A DNA stretch of 64,000 nt, from the NCBI RefSeq assembly GCF_003254055.1, contig NZ_QKZT01000022.1:1-64000 (forward strand), in the 5' to 3' direction. This DNA comes from Algoriphagus chordae (GTDB lineage: Bacteria; Bacteroidota; Bacteroidia; Cytophagales; Cyclobacteriaceae). Under the pieces are notes generated by a model. That model made no database searches and was not told where the DNA came from. It saw only the letters and a program-made list of their open reading frames with translations. Below, one piece after another: positions 34,718-44,020 of the stretch (its first letter is position 1; every line of letters starts with the position of its first letter). A program made the translations under genes and the position numbers.

Positions 34718-35020
34718 TTAAGGGAGACTTGGTATTTCTGGCCACCCAGGGCCAGTATCTCTGAGTAAACAAGTTTTATTCGCTTTTACAATGCAGTTCG
34801 TTGAAAGAAATACTTTTTTATAACCACAAAGCATATAAGCGTCATCACCTACTGGCTGGCTCACACAAGGAGGGTCTTCCAGAACTTCCTTTGCATTGGT
34901 ATTACTGACCAGTCCCCAGTCTCCATTTACATCTGTTTGAATGTTCAATACAAAGGCTAAAAAGAACACCAGAATCCCTACTATTTTGACGGGATAGAGC
35001 TTTGATTTCTTGTAATCCAT
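34718..35020 (-). CDS. Small Cys-rich exported protein upstream of a beta-propeller lipoprotein
   Basis: A 100-aa protein with a basic start, one hydrophobic segment (11-27), then LVSNTNAKEVLEDPPC and four Cys residues (52, 65, 76, 84). The arrangement of a membrane segment, a short motif resembling the NVEALA signature and a Cys-rich tail is that of the small proteins found beside 6-bladed beta-propeller genes in Bacteroidota. The similarity to NVEALA is weak (TNAKEVLE), so the label is tentative. Even Cys spacing suggests two disulphides once exported. It is the first gene of the three-gene cluster, 158 bases before the propeller gene. Confidence 0.75.
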   Translation of the reverse strand: MDYKKSKLYPVKIVGILVFFLAFVLNIQTDVNGDWGLVSNTNAKEVLEDPPCVSQPVGDDAYMLCGYKKVFLSTNCIVKANKTCLLRDTGPGWPEIPSLP

Positions 35021-35182
35021 AATTATTGTTGTTTAAGTTTGTGTTAGTTTTTAAGTCTATAAAAAAAAAACTGTAACTACAAAATAATTAAGAAGTTAAT
35101 TTGATTTTCTTCAAAAGAAAAGCTAATGAATTGAAATTAAGGAATCCGATCTCATTAGCCTCGTAAAGCGTAAATCGTAAAT

Positions 35183-36397
35183 CTAAAATATCGTCCCAGA
35201 ACCAATACACTCTTCTCCATCATACCAGGCAACAAACTGTCCAGAAGCCACACCTTTTTGAGCTCGGTCGAAGATGACATAAAGGCCATTTTCTTTTTGG
35301 ATAAGCGTTGCTCCACTGAGCGGTTGACGATAGCGGATACGTGCTTCATATCTTGCAGTTTCTCCAGTCTTGAGCTTCAGGTCTTCGCGTATCCAGTGGA
35401 TCTCGTCAGTTTTGACAAAGAGCCCGTCACGAAGTAAGCCAGGATGTGTTTCCCCCAAACCTGTATAGATCACATTCTCTTGCGTATCGGTAGAAATCAC
35501 AAATAATGGTTTTCCGGTTCCTCCTACATGAAGACCTTTTCTTTGGCCTACGGTGAAGTAATGTGCGCCATTATGCTCACCCAATACTTTACCCTGATCT
35601 TGGGTATAATGAGTTGGAAGTGAAATAGCATCCAATGTTTCCTGATCATAATCCTCTGGAGCAATTCCAACCGGAATTTGTTGCTTTTGGTAAATACCTA
35701 GCTCTTCTGGAATCTGTATGATTTTGCCTTTTTTAGGCTTCAATTGTTGCTGCAAGAAATCTGGCAAGCGTACTTTTCCGATAAAGCACAAACCCTGACT
35801 ATCTTTTTTATCCGCAGTGATTAGATCCATTTCTTTAGCTTTTGCCCGTACTTCTGGCTTTTGCAAATGCCCAATAGGGAACAAAGCTTTAGCTAACTGA
35901 CTTTGATTCAATTGACACAGGAAATAACTCTGATCTTTGTTTGGATCGGCTCCTGCAAGTAATTGATAGGCTGTTTTTCCATCTGCACCAATAGTTTCGC
36001 CTTTTTGACAATAGTGCCCAGTTGCCACAAAATCGGCTTTCAGTTTCTCGGCCGCTTTCATAAAAATATCGAATTTGATCTCTCTATTGCAAAGAATATC
36101 TGGATTGGGAGTTCTGCCGGCTTTGTATTCAGCAAACATATAATCCACGATTCTATCCTTGTATTCCTCGCTGAGGTCGATCGCTTGGAAGGGAATTCCT
36201 AGTTTCTCTGCCACCAGCATCGCATCAGTGGAATCTTCCATCCAGGGGCAATCATTGGATATAGTGACAGATTCATCGTGCCAGTTCTTCATAAACATCC
36301 CGATGACTTCGTAGCCTTGCTCGATGAGTAGGTGAGCGGCGACGGAACTATCGACCCCTCCGGAGAGGCCGACTACTACTCTTGGTCTTGTCTTCAT
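35183..36397 (-). CDS. mnmA: tRNA-specific 2-thiouridylase MnmA
   Basis: The 404-aa protein contains all MnmA marks. The ATP pyrophosphatase loop is GLSGGVDSSVAA (9-20), the first catalytic Cys lies in PDILCNREIKF, and the second in SQGLCFIGKVRLPDFL. HYFTVGQRKGLHVGG and the C-terminal beta domain follow. It converts U34 of Lys, Glu and Gln tRNAs to s2U34. It is slightly longer than the E. coli enzyme (368 aa) mainly by an insertion around QQQIPVGIAPED (about 237-275). A stand-alone gene in the minus strand. Confidence 0.97.
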   Translation of the reverse strand: MKTRPRVVVGLSGGVDSSVAAHLLIEQGYEVIGMFMKNWHDESVTISNDCPWMEDSTDAMLVAEKLGIPFQAIDLSEEYKDRIVDYMFAEYKAGRTPNPDILCNREIKFDIFMKAAEKLKADFVATGHYCQKGETIGADGKTAYQLLAGADPNKDQSYFLCQLNQSQLAKALFPIGHLQKPEVRAKAKEMDLITADKKDSQGLCFIGKVRLPDFLQQQLKPKKGKIIQIPEELGIYQKQQIPVGIAPEDYDQETLDAISLPTHYTQDQGKVLGEHNGAHYFTVGQRKGLHVGGTGKPLFVISTDTQENVIYTGLGETHPGLLRDGLFVKTDEIHWIREDLKLKTGETARYEARIRYRQPLSGATLIQKENGLYVIFDRAQKGVASGQFVAWYDGEECIGSGTIF

Positions 36398-36737
36398 ATG
36401 CTGTAATAAGTAATGGATTCAAGGTCCATTAGGTTACAATGTGATCAGAACAGTTTTTCTTTCGGAAATGGTTCTGATCGGGGCAAAGTTAAGGGAAATC
36501 TATTTCACCGTCATTTTGAAATTATCAAATAAATATGTCATTCGTGATGACACGAAAGACGGCAAGAGAAATCTAATGAGCAAAGTTTTTTATTGATCGT
36601 GAAGGCACGGAAGAAGTCCAATGTACCTTTACTTTCTTTGCTAGAGGACCGAAGACCGAAGCAGCAATTCTGTTCTTCAACCCTTCCTTTTATTGTTTCT
36701 AGCTAGTTACTGGCAGCAAAGCGGATATCAATACATC
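36398..36737. other. Intergenic region upstream of mnmA
   Basis: Holds a 9-base hairpin GATCAGAAC...GTTCTGATC (36443-36479) about 46 bases before the mnmA start, without a T run, and a degenerate REP-like stretch (GTCATTCGTGATGACACG near 36538). The hairpin could lie in the mnmA leader. Otherwise nothing is recognised. Confidence 0.5.
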
Positions 36738-38009
36738 TTAATTCGATTCTGACGGCTGGTATTTTCCATAGACTGCATCTTTAAACTTCTTGTGAAGTTT
36801 AATTTGATCGTATGGAAAAAGCTGAACGAAAAGCACCGCTGTGATCTCATTCACTGGATCTACCCAAAAAAGTGTACTTGCAGCGCCATCCCAGAAGAAT
36901 TCCCCTACAATCCCATTCATTTCTTCAGCACTGGTAGGTGGAGCAACTCGTACAGCGAAATCAATTCCAAATCCAACATTTCCTTTGCTCGGAAGCCAAG
37001 ATCTTTCAGTTACTGATTCAGGGAGCTGGTTGGTACTCATCAGTTGCACCGTTTCAGGCTGGAGGATTCTCGTCCCTTCAAATTCCCCTTTATGAACCAG
37101 CATTCTGGCAAAAGTCATGTAATCATCCAAGGTGGAAGTAAATCCAAACCCACCAGGAGTCAGAGGCCATTCATTAATATTAAATCGATGGGCTTCTTCG
37201 TTTGGCATTTGTTCAAGTTTCCCTTCACCAGTTCTGCGATAAGATGCAGACATCTTAGATCTATCGCCTTCAGGGACGAAGTACCTTGTTTTGCTCATTT
37301 TCAGAGGATCGAGCACATGCGTTTGCACATACTCTTTGTAAGGTGTTCCAGAGATTCTTTCTACCAAAAAAGCCTGTACATCGACTGATTGACCGTATTC
37401 CCACTGCGTTCCTGGCTGAAACCAAAGTGGAACTTCTCCGATTCTTTTGGCCATTTCAGTCAAATCGATCTCAAAACTTCTTGGATCTTTCACTGCTAAA
37501 ATTTCACTCAAACCAGGGATATCCGCTCTGTTAGGAAAACCAGCAGTATGTCGTGTGATGTCCCGGATGGTCACGGATCTATCAGCATCTACAAGTTTGA
37601 TGTTTCCGTTTTCATCCACTCCATCATAGACCTGCATATCCGCAAATTCAGGGGCATACTTCTCAAGAGGGTCATCCAACTGAAATTCCCCTTCTTCGTA
37701 AAGTGTCATCAATGCTGTTCCAGTGATCGGCTTGGTCATGGAATAGATCTGAACAATGGTATTTCTATCCATTTTGACCTGCTTTTCCAGATCTGCGTAG
37801 CCAAAAGCATTATAATAGACCTCTTGGTCTTTCTCAAATATCAATGCTGAAACCCCAGCTAGATTTCCGCTTGCTACAAAGCTAGATAGGGTAGAGTCAA
37901 TTCTTGCTCGAGTTTGATCATTGACTAGGAGTGGAGCGGAGGGTTCCTTTTCTTGGCAACTACTTGAAAAAATGAGAATTGCGCAAGCATAGAGAAATAG
38001 CTGTTTCAT
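36738..38009 (-). CDS. Serine hydrolase of the beta-lactamase (class C-like) family, lipoprotein
   Basis: 423 aa with a lipoprotein signal (lipobox SSSC, Cys18). The nucleophile motif is SMTKPITG (S-x-x-K, about 90-97), the Tyr motif QWEYGQSVD (about 192-200), and the third motif falls in the C-terminal FFWDGAASTLFWV region (HTG-like). Family members hydrolyse esters, D-peptides or lactams; real beta-lactamase activity cannot be deduced. It is an independent minus-strand gene; a second, different member lies at 61148-62362. Confidence 0.92.
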   Translation of the reverse strand: MKQLFLYACAILIFSSSCQEKEPSAPLLVNDQTRARIDSTLSSFVASGNLAGVSALIFEKDQEVYYNAFGYADLEKQVKMDRNTIVQIYSMTKPITGTALMTLYEEGEFQLDDPLEKYAPEFADMQVYDGVDENGNIKLVDADRSVTIRDITRHTAGFPNRADIPGLSEILAVKDPRSFEIDLTEMAKRIGEVPLWFQPGTQWEYGQSVDVQAFLVERISGTPYKEYVQTHVLDPLKMSKTRYFVPEGDRSKMSASYRRTGEGKLEQMPNEEAHRFNINEWPLTPGGFGFTSTLDDYMTFARMLVHKGEFEGTRILQPETVQLMSTNQLPESVTERSWLPSKGNVGFGIDFAVRVAPPTSAEEMNGIVGEFFWDGAASTLFWVDPVNEITAVLFVQLFPYDQIKLHKKFKDAVYGKYQPSESN

Positions 38010-38210
38010 GTGTTTATTATTTGAGTTTCAAGGGCCATCCCCTTAGGCACCGTGTGGAATCTTGCATCCTAATTCATCTTAGCTGGGATTGATACATAGC
38101 TGTATGATCTAGATGAGCTCGGTTTCATAGGTTTGGGTATAGCTTATCAATTGAATTGTAATCAATCCATTACATAATATATGAAAAAATGAAACAGCTG
38201 AACTTAGAAT

Positions 38211-38885
38211 TTACAACTTGAAATCCTCTTCCCAGAATTTGAACCCGCCCTTGAAAGCATTTTCATTCGTTCCCAATCTACAGCCTTCAGGAATATTAGT
38301 TAGCAATTTAGAGTTTCCTCCTCCCAGCAAAATATCATCTGGTCTAAAGGCTGCTCTAAAGTACTCAACCATTTTTAGGACGTTTTTCTCCCATCTTTTG
38401 GAGCCTGATTTGGTCAGGTATTCTTTGCCTACATACTCTTCAAATGTCTTTTTCTTAAATGGCAAGTGACCACCTTCGATCGGGATAATGGTGTCGTGAA
38501 TGACCATTGCAGTGCCAAGCCCGGTGCCCAAACCCAAGAAAAGTAATTTTTTGCCTTCATAACTACCAAGTGCCTGCATGGCGGCATCGTTGATGAATTT
38601 GATAGGGCAATTAAAAGCCGCTTGGAAATCAAAAGTATTCCAGCCTTCGCCAAGATTTACAGGCTCGCTTACTATTCTGTTTTCTTTGACCACCCCTGGG
38701 AAACCCATGGTAATCATATCGTATTCCCATTGTGCTGCATTTTCTTTGACGAGTTCGACCATTTCTTCAGGCTTAAAATCAGCTCCAGAAGGGATTTTAA
38801 TACGTTCTGCAGCACCTGTTGCCAAGATTTTCACATTTGAACCCCCGATGTCGATTACGAGAATATTCTTTTTGCTTTTTTCCAT
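38211..38885 (-). CDS. ROK-family sugar kinase (polyphosphate glucokinase-like)
   Basis: A 224-aa kinase with the actin-like fold. The phosphate-1 motif is VIDIGGSNVKI (10-20). FINDAAMQALG (about 98-108) contains the catalytic Asp, LGLGTGLGTAMV (about 116-127) is the phosphate-2 motif, and GGGNSKLL lies near the C-terminus. The short length and GGGN ending match polyphosphate/ATP glucokinases. It probably phosphorylates glucose in the cytoplasm. Not clustered with other sugar genes. Confidence 0.88.
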   Translation of the reverse strand: MEKSKKNILVIDIGGSNVKILATGAAERIKIPSGADFKPEEMVELVKENAAQWEYDMITMGFPGVVKENRIVSEPVNLGEGWNTFDFQAAFNCPIKFINDAAMQALGSYEGKKLLFLGLGTGLGTAMVIHDTIIPIEGGHLPFKKKTFEEYVGKEYLTKSGSKRWEKNVLKMVEYFRAAFRPDDILLGGGNSKLLTNIPEGCRLGTNENAFKGGFKFWEEDFKL

Positions 38886-39262
38886 CCATTGAAACTAAAT
38901 AGAAATGTTTACTTAGCGAAGAAGAAATTGATTCAATTCTGAAATTTTGCTTAAAAATACTGTTGTGATTGGTCAAATAGGATTTTGCTTTCAGCTGATT
39001 GTTATTCAAAGTCTAGACTGTTTTAGGATTTTGAGTATGTGAGTGATTTCTTTTCAGCTAAGTGCATAATTACACTTCGGTCTCCCGATAGCTTCTCCCG
39101 ATAGCTATAGGGAGGTCTTCCGACCAGATAAACAAAGAAGCTAAGGCAACTGGCATCATTGCGGATCATCACAAAATTTAATCCTTAAAGCAGATATAAA
39201 AATAGTTTGCTGATAAAACAAAAGCATCTTTCCATACAGCATAAGCTACTTTTCGCAGGATT
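38886..39262. other. Intergenic region with short palindrome
   Basis: The gap contains CTCCCGATAGCTATAGGGAG near 39095-39114, preceded by a second partial copy of the same arm; nothing else was recognised. It is most likely a decayed palindromic repeat, similar in kind to those elsewhere in the window. Confidence 0.5.
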
Positions 39263-39616
39263 TTATCCTCCAGATTTTTTGGCTTTGTACCCAGCTGCCT
39301 GAAGTACTTGCACAACTTTGTCTCGGTGATCTCCTTGGATTAATATCTCTGCATTTTTTGCCGATCCACCAACACCACACTTATTCTTGAGCATTTTGCC
39401 CAATTCTTTCAAGTCATCTTCGCTTCCGACAAAACCCTCGATCAAGGTGACTTTCTTGCCAGCTCTTGCTTTTTTGTCCAGCAAAACTTTGAGGTTTTGT
39501 TGATTTGAGGCTAGCGTCTCTTGGATGTCATTATTTCCACTTTGGAATTCAAAATCATCGCTAGTGGAATAGACCATGCCATCGCGCTTTTTCCAATCGT
39601 TATTTTTCTTTGCCAT
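39263..39616 (-). CDS. SUI1/YciH family translation factor
   Basis: A 117-aa protein. The SUI1 domain spans about 45-112: VTLIEGFVGSEDDLKELGKMLKNKCGVGGSAKN, then EILIQGDHRDKVVQVLQ, ending AAGYKAKKSG. The GxGG-type Lys/Arg loop and the GDHRDKV motif identify bacterial YciH, a homologue of eukaryotic eIF1. Its role in bacterial initiation fidelity is uncertain. It is downstream of a universal stress protein gene, with a terminator-like hairpin between the two. Confidence 0.94.
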   Translation of the reverse strand: MAKKNNDWKKRDGMVYSTSDDFEFQSGNNDIQETLASNQQNLKVLLDKKARAGKKVTLIEGFVGSEDDLKELGKMLKNKCGVGGSAKNAEILIQGDHRDKVVQVLQAAGYKAKKSGG

Positions 39617-39626
39617 ATCAAATGAA

Positions 39627-39652
39627 AATACCTACCCCGAGGAGTAGGTATT
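39627..39652 (-). terminator. Terminator-like hairpin after the universal stress protein gene
   Basis: AATACCTAC and GTAGGTATT pair around CCCGAGGA between the two minus-strand genes. On the minus strand it is followed by TTTTCATTTG. Confidence 0.6.
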
Positions 39653-39670
39653 AGTATGCTAGTGGTGAAA

Positions 39671-40519
39671 TTAATTAGTCTTAAATGTCCAAACTGGACG
39701 CTTAGCATGGTTGACCACATCTTCGGCTATAGAGCCAGTAAAGAAGTGAGATAAACCAGTTCTGCCATGTGTAGCCATAGCGATTAGGTCTGCATTGATA
39801 TCCTCTGCGAATTCCACTATACCCTCTTCTTCGGACTGAGAATTGTAGATTTCAGCAATGGCATGCTCGATATTATACTTGTTAGCAAATGCCTTAATTC
39901 TAAGCGCAGATTCTCTTGTGGTTTCAAAACTACCTGGAGTATTGATTACCACTAAGTACAGGTCAGCGTCAAACCATTTCTGAAGGGTTTTTACGCGATT
40001 GGCTAGCTCATCTTGATCTTCTTTGAAATCACTTGCAAAAACAATCTTTTTAAATGATTCAGGGTTAGTTTGGCCTTTGACCGTTAAAACTGGACAGTGC
40101 GCTGTTCTAACGACCTTTTCAGTGTTGCTTCCTACAAGCACTTCTTCAATGCCACTAGAACCTTTTGAACCCATTACTACCAAGTCAGGATCTTCGTCTA
40201 GTATCGCCGAAGAAATATTTTGGAAGGCATTTCCAAGCACTATTTTGGTGACTAATGCGTAGTTTTTTCCTGCATATTTACTCTCCATTTCTTTGAACTG
40301 CTCCTTTCGGCGATTCATCAGTTCTATAAAGAATATCTGGTTTTCGTATTCAGCGATAGGTTCGCCACCCATGGTACCCATTCCGCTATTAGAGGGAACC
40401 TCGATGACGTGCAAAACTGTAATTACTACATTGTCAAATTTGTTTGACAGATTAGTAGCTAAATCCAGCGCGTTCTGAGCCTGCTCAGAAAAATCAAATG
40501 GAACAAGTACTTTAGTCAT
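39671..40519 (-). CDS. Tandem-domain universal stress protein
   Basis: 282 aa containing two UspA domains. The first starts KVLVPFDFSEQAQNAL (3-18) and closes with VVMGSKGSSGIEEVLVGS, the nucleotide-binding G-2x-G-9x-G(S) pattern. The second begins KIVFASDFKEDQDEL and ends LIAMATHGRTGLSHFFTGS, again with the ATP-binding pattern, so both halves may bind nucleotide. This two-domain form is common in Cytophagales. It is a cytoplasmic stress protein with no assigned reaction. Its gene follows menA on the minus strand. Confidence 0.95.
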   Translation of the reverse strand: MTKVLVPFDFSEQAQNALDLATNLSNKFDNVVITVLHVIEVPSNSGMGTMGGEPIAEYENQIFFIELMNRRKEQFKEMESKYAGKNYALVTKIVLGNAFQNISSAILDEDPDLVVMGSKGSSGIEEVLVGSNTEKVVRTAHCPVLTVKGQTNPESFKKIVFASDFKEDQDELANRVKTLQKWFDADLYLVVINTPGSFETTRESALRIKAFANKYNIEHAIAEIYNSQSEEEGIVEFAEDINADLIAMATHGRTGLSHFFTGSIAEDVVNHAKRPVWTFKTN

Positions 40520-40582
40520 AAAATGTGCTGTGTTGGTTTATGCCAAATTAGCCTAAAAAAAGAGATCAGGAAAGTACTTTTA

Positions 40583-41503
40583 TCAGCTTTTTCCTAAAAA
40601 AACTAAACCTATTCCAAATAAGAGTACCCAAACCAGGGTGGAGATTGCCATTTTTTTAAGATTAGGATCAATTGCTTCAGCATCCTTGCCTTTTTGGACA
40701 TTCATACCAATTCTGATCATCATCGGGAAAACAGCAAGTGCTAGGAGAGAAGTCCATTCGTTGGTTACAAAAGCGAAAATGAACAAACAGTAGTTTCCTC
40801 CCAAAATCAAAAACCAATTGTAAATTATTGCGGCTTTCTTTCCGATTCTCACAGGAATAGACTTTTTGCCTGCAAGTTGATCGGATTCTATATCTCTAAT
40901 ATTATTGATGTTCAGCACAGCTGCGCTGAAAAGCCCTAAGGCTATCCCAATCCAAATGGCCGAATTGTCCCAGGCCAAACTGTGAAGGAAATAGGTGCCA
41001 TAGACGCCCAGTAAGCCAAAGAAAATAAACACGGATATGTCTCCAAAACCAGCATAGCCATAAGGGTTGCTGCCGGAAGTGTAGGAGATCGATGCCCAGA
41101 TTGCTGCTAAACCAAGGCCCAGGAATATCCCGAAAAGTACCCAGTCCTGAATAGCCAAATAGAGTAAAATCAAACCTGATGCTAATGCCAAGGCACCAAA
41201 CACATACATGGCCTTCTTCATTTCGGGTAAGGAAATCAAACCAGACTGTACTGCTCTCACAGGCCCTTGGCGATCCTGATGATCCGCTCCGTGGATACTG
41301 TCTCCGTAGTCATTGGAGAGGTTGGAAAGGATCTGCAGAAAGATGGTGGTGAGCGCAGCAAATAGTAAGATTTCCCAGCGGAAAACAGATTTGTATGCTG
41401 CCAAAAATGAACCTGCAAAAATACTTGCTAGTGCGAGCGGTAAAGTACGAAGCCTGACCGAATGCAGCCAGGCTTCCTTTTTTGTTTGAATAGTTTGTTT
41501 CAC
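40583..41503 (-). CDS. menA: 1,4-dihydroxy-2-naphthoate polyprenyltransferase
   Basis: A 306-aa UbiA-family integral membrane protein with about eight helices. The first Asp-rich motif lies in NLSNDYGDSIHGADHQDRQG (about 63-82), with the MenA-specific GPVRAVQSGLIS next to it, and the second is NIRDIESDQLAGK. It prenylates DHNA in menaquinone synthesis, so the organism respires with menaquinone. The gene starts 19 bases after a glutathione-peroxidase gene, suggesting one transcript. Confidence 0.95.
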   Translation of the reverse strand: MKQTIQTKKEAWLHSVRLRTLPLALASIFAGSFLAAYKSVFRWEILLFAALTTIFLQILSNLSNDYGDSIHGADHQDRQGPVRAVQSGLISLPEMKKAMYVFGALALASGLILLYLAIQDWVLFGIFLGLGLAAIWASISYTSGSNPYGYAGFGDISVFIFFGLLGVYGTYFLHSLAWDNSAIWIGIALGLFSAAVLNINNIRDIESDQLAGKKSIPVRIGKKAAIIYNWFLILGGNYCLFIFAFVTNEWTSLLALAVFPMMIRIGMNVQKGKDAEAIDPNLKKMAISTLVWVLLFGIGLVFLGKS

Positions 41504-41522
41504 TCAGTCCTAAAGCTTCTGA

Positions 41523-42110
41523 TTAACCGTTAATTAAATCAATGATTTCCTGATCCATTGGTGCTACTTTCGAAGGAAAGAACTTGATCAATTCACCTTT
41601 CTCATCCAAAATGTATTTGCAAAAATTCCAGCTTGGTTCTTCGTTATTCCATCCGTTCATTTCTGCATCTGACAACCATCTGTAAAGTGGATCCTTATCA
41701 AATCCTTTCACAGATATTTTTTCAAACATGGGGAAAGTAACCCCGTAGTTTTCTGAGCAAAAGGACTTGATTTCTTCGTTAGAACCAGGTTCCTGTCCTC
41801 CAAAATTGTTGGCAGGGAAACCTAGGATTACCAATTTGTCACTATGAGCAGCGTATAGTTTTTGCAAAGCTTCGTATTGTGGGGTATAGCCACATTTGGA
41901 AGCCACATTGACTACCATGATTTTTTTGCCTTTGTAGGTGCTGAAATCTACTTCCTTTCCATTGAGGTCTTTCATTTTGAAATCGTAGAAGGATTTTGCC
42001 ATGGTTTCGTCAGGTAGAGAGGAACTTTTAGATTTTGTCTCATGAGTTTTGCTGATAGAGTAAGCGCTCACAAGCAAAAGAAGACAGCCTAGAAATAATA
42101 AGTTTTTCAT
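41523..42110 (-). CDS. Glutathione-peroxidase-like thiol peroxidase, exported
   Basis: 195 aa with a hydrophobic N-terminus (3-19) acting as signal or anchor. The peroxidatic Cys is in NVASKCGYTPQYEAL (about 68-82). GFPANNFGGQEPGSNEEI carries the catalytic Gln, and PSWNFCKYILD the Trp. No Sec codon is present, and such Cys forms normally use thioredoxin. It reduces peroxides, probably in the periplasm. It is followed by menA with a 19-base gap and preceded by argS. Confidence 0.94.
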   Translation of the reverse strand: MKNLLFLGCLLLLVSAYSISKTHETKSKSSSLPDETMAKSFYDFKMKDLNGKEVDFSTYKGKKIMVVNVASKCGYTPQYEALQKLYAAHSDKLVILGFPANNFGGQEPGSNEEIKSFCSENYGVTFPMFEKISVKGFDKDPLYRWLSDAEMNGWNNEEPSWNFCKYILDEKGELIKFFPSKVAPMDQEIIDLING

Positions 42111-42221
42111 GTGTTTATATTTTTATATGGTCATCTCCCTGAATATCGGGCTATGGGAGAAATCTCACATAGTTTACAATCATGCCATGATCTGAAGTAT
42201 GAATCATGATCGATTTCATCA

Positions 42222-44012
42222 TTACATTCGTTCAGGTACAGCGATTCCAAGTAGTAGCATTCCTTTATTGAGAGTTTTGGCAGTATGAGCCGAAAGCGCT
42301 ACTCGGAAGGCTAGTATGATTGGGTCATTTTCCAGAAATATAGGAAGATCCGCATAGAATCTGTTGTATTCCTTCGCCAAATCGAAAAGGTATTGTGCCA
42401 AAATAGCGGGGGAATAATCCGTGCCAGCTTGTGTGATTTTCTTTTCAAAATCATTCAATAAATAAATCAAACTCGATTCTGATTCTTCGATTTTAGAAAT
42501 CGTAGAGAAATCTGTCTGCTTATAATCAACTCCGATTTGATCTGCCTTGCGTAAAATTGAAGCGATTCTAGCATGGGAATACTGGATAAATGGGCCGGTG
42601 TTTCCTTGGAATTCGATAGACTCTTGAGGATTGAACAACATGCGCTTCTTTGGATCAACCTTCAATAGGAAGTATTTCAAAGCTCCCATGCCAAGTGTTT
42701 CGTATAGCTCAGTTGCCTGTGCTTCATTGAAGCCGTCGATTTTACCAAGCTCTTTGGTGTGAGCAGCTGCAGTATCTACCATCTCTTGCATCAGGTCATC
42801 TGCATCTACTACAGTTCCTTCGCGAGACTTCATTTTTCCTGTAGGTAAATCTACCATGCCGTAAGACAAATGAGATAAACCATCACCATATGGTCTGCCT
42901 AGTTTACGCATGATCTTAAACAAGACATCAAAGTGATAATCTTGCTCATTTCCAACTACATATACTGACTTACTAATCCCAAAATCATCGTATTTCAAAT
43001 CAGCAGTTCCCATATCTTGGGTGATGTAAACAGAAGTGCCATCAGCGCGAAGTACTAACTTCTCATCCAGTCCTTCTTCTGTCAGATCCACCCAAACTGA
43101 GCCATTGTCTTTCTTGAAAAACACTCCTTTTGCCAAGCCTTCAGTTACGATGTCTTTACCTAGAAGATAGGTGTCTGACTCATAGTAGTATTTGTCAAAA
43201 CTAACGCCCATGCGTTCGTAAGTTTTTTCAAAACCAGCATAAACCCATGTGTTCATCAGCTTCCAAAGCGAAACTACCTCCTCGTCATTAGCTTCCCATT
43301 TGCGAAGCATATCCTGAGCTTCTAAGAAGAGCGGAGCATTCTTTTTGGCATCATCTTCAGATTGACCTTGTTCCTTCAGATCAGCGATCTGCTCCTTGTA
43401 TTTCTGGTCAAAAATCACATAGTATTTTCCAGCTAAGTGGTCGCCTTTCAGTCCAGAGGACTCCGGAGTTTCACCCTTGCCGAAATGCTGATAAGCCACC
43501 ATGGACTTACAGATGTGAATTCCTCGGTCATTTACCAGATTGGCTTTGATAACTTCATAGCCATTTGCTTCTAGGATATTTGCCACAGAGAAACCCAAAA
43601 AGTTATTTCTAAGGTGTCCTAAGTGAAGTGGTTTGTTGGTGTTTGGTGAAGAATATTCCACCATCACTTTTTGACCATTTGCAGGCAGTTGCCCCACATT
43701 TTCGTTAGCCAAAAGCTTCTGGAAGACATCCACCCAGATCATGTTGTTCAATTCCAGGTTCAGGAAACCTTTCACCACATTGAAGCCAGCTACTTCCGCG
43801 ACATTTTCTTTGAGGTATTCGCCGATCAGATTGGCAGTAGCTTCTGGGGTTGCTTTGGATACCTTCAGGTAAGGGAATACCACGAAGGTGTAAGTGCCTT
43901 CAAATTCCTTGCGCGTAGGAGCGAGGCTAATCTGCTCCAAAGGAAGGTCGTGATTGAATATGTTCTGGAAGGCAAGCTGAATGCCTTTATTGATTGATTC
44001 TTGTATTTCCAT
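42222..44012 (-). CDS. argS: Arginyl-tRNA synthetase
   Basis: A 596-aa class I synthetase with all expected parts. The N-terminal Add1 domain covers about 1-105. The HIGH motif is present as SSPNTNKPLHLGHLRNN (about 125-141). The KMSKS equivalent GKMKSREGTVVDADD lies in the middle of the protein, and the DALR anticodon-binding domain at the C-terminus ends GMLLLGIAVPERM. Its start codon is only eight bases from the left end of a GxxExxY repeat element that separates it from an arginase-family gene, so its original leader was probably displaced. Confidence 0.97.
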   Translation of the reverse strand: MEIQESINKGIQLAFQNIFNHDLPLEQISLAPTRKEFEGTYTFVVFPYLKVSKATPEATANLIGEYLKENVAEVAGFNVVKGFLNLELNNMIWVDVFQKLLANENVGQLPANGQKVMVEYSSPNTNKPLHLGHLRNNFLGFSVANILEANGYEVIKANLVNDRGIHICKSMVAYQHFGKGETPESSGLKGDHLAGKYYVIFDQKYKEQIADLKEQGQSEDDAKKNAPLFLEAQDMLRKWEANDEEVVSLWKLMNTWVYAGFEKTYERMGVSFDKYYYESDTYLLGKDIVTEGLAKGVFFKKDNGSVWVDLTEEGLDEKLVLRADGTSVYITQDMGTADLKYDDFGISKSVYVVGNEQDYHFDVLFKIMRKLGRPYGDGLSHLSYGMVDLPTGKMKSREGTVVDADDLMQEMVDTAAAHTKELGKIDGFNEAQATELYETLGMGALKYFLLKVDPKKRMLFNPQESIEFQGNTGPFIQYSHARIASILRKADQIGVDYKQTDFSTISKIEESESSLIYLLNDFEKKITQAGTDYSPAILAQYLFDLAKEYNRFYADLPIFLENDPIILAFRVALSAHTAKTLNKGMLLLGIAVPERM

Positions 44013-44020
44013 AATTTTTT

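Noticed and set aside
36738..38009. Antibiotic beta-lactamase call for the serine hydrolase, together with the BlaI-like genes
   Set aside because: The proteins are 20 kb apart, and family motifs alone do not show lactam hydrolysis; Bacteroidota BlaI/M56 pairs are commonly unrelated to resistance.
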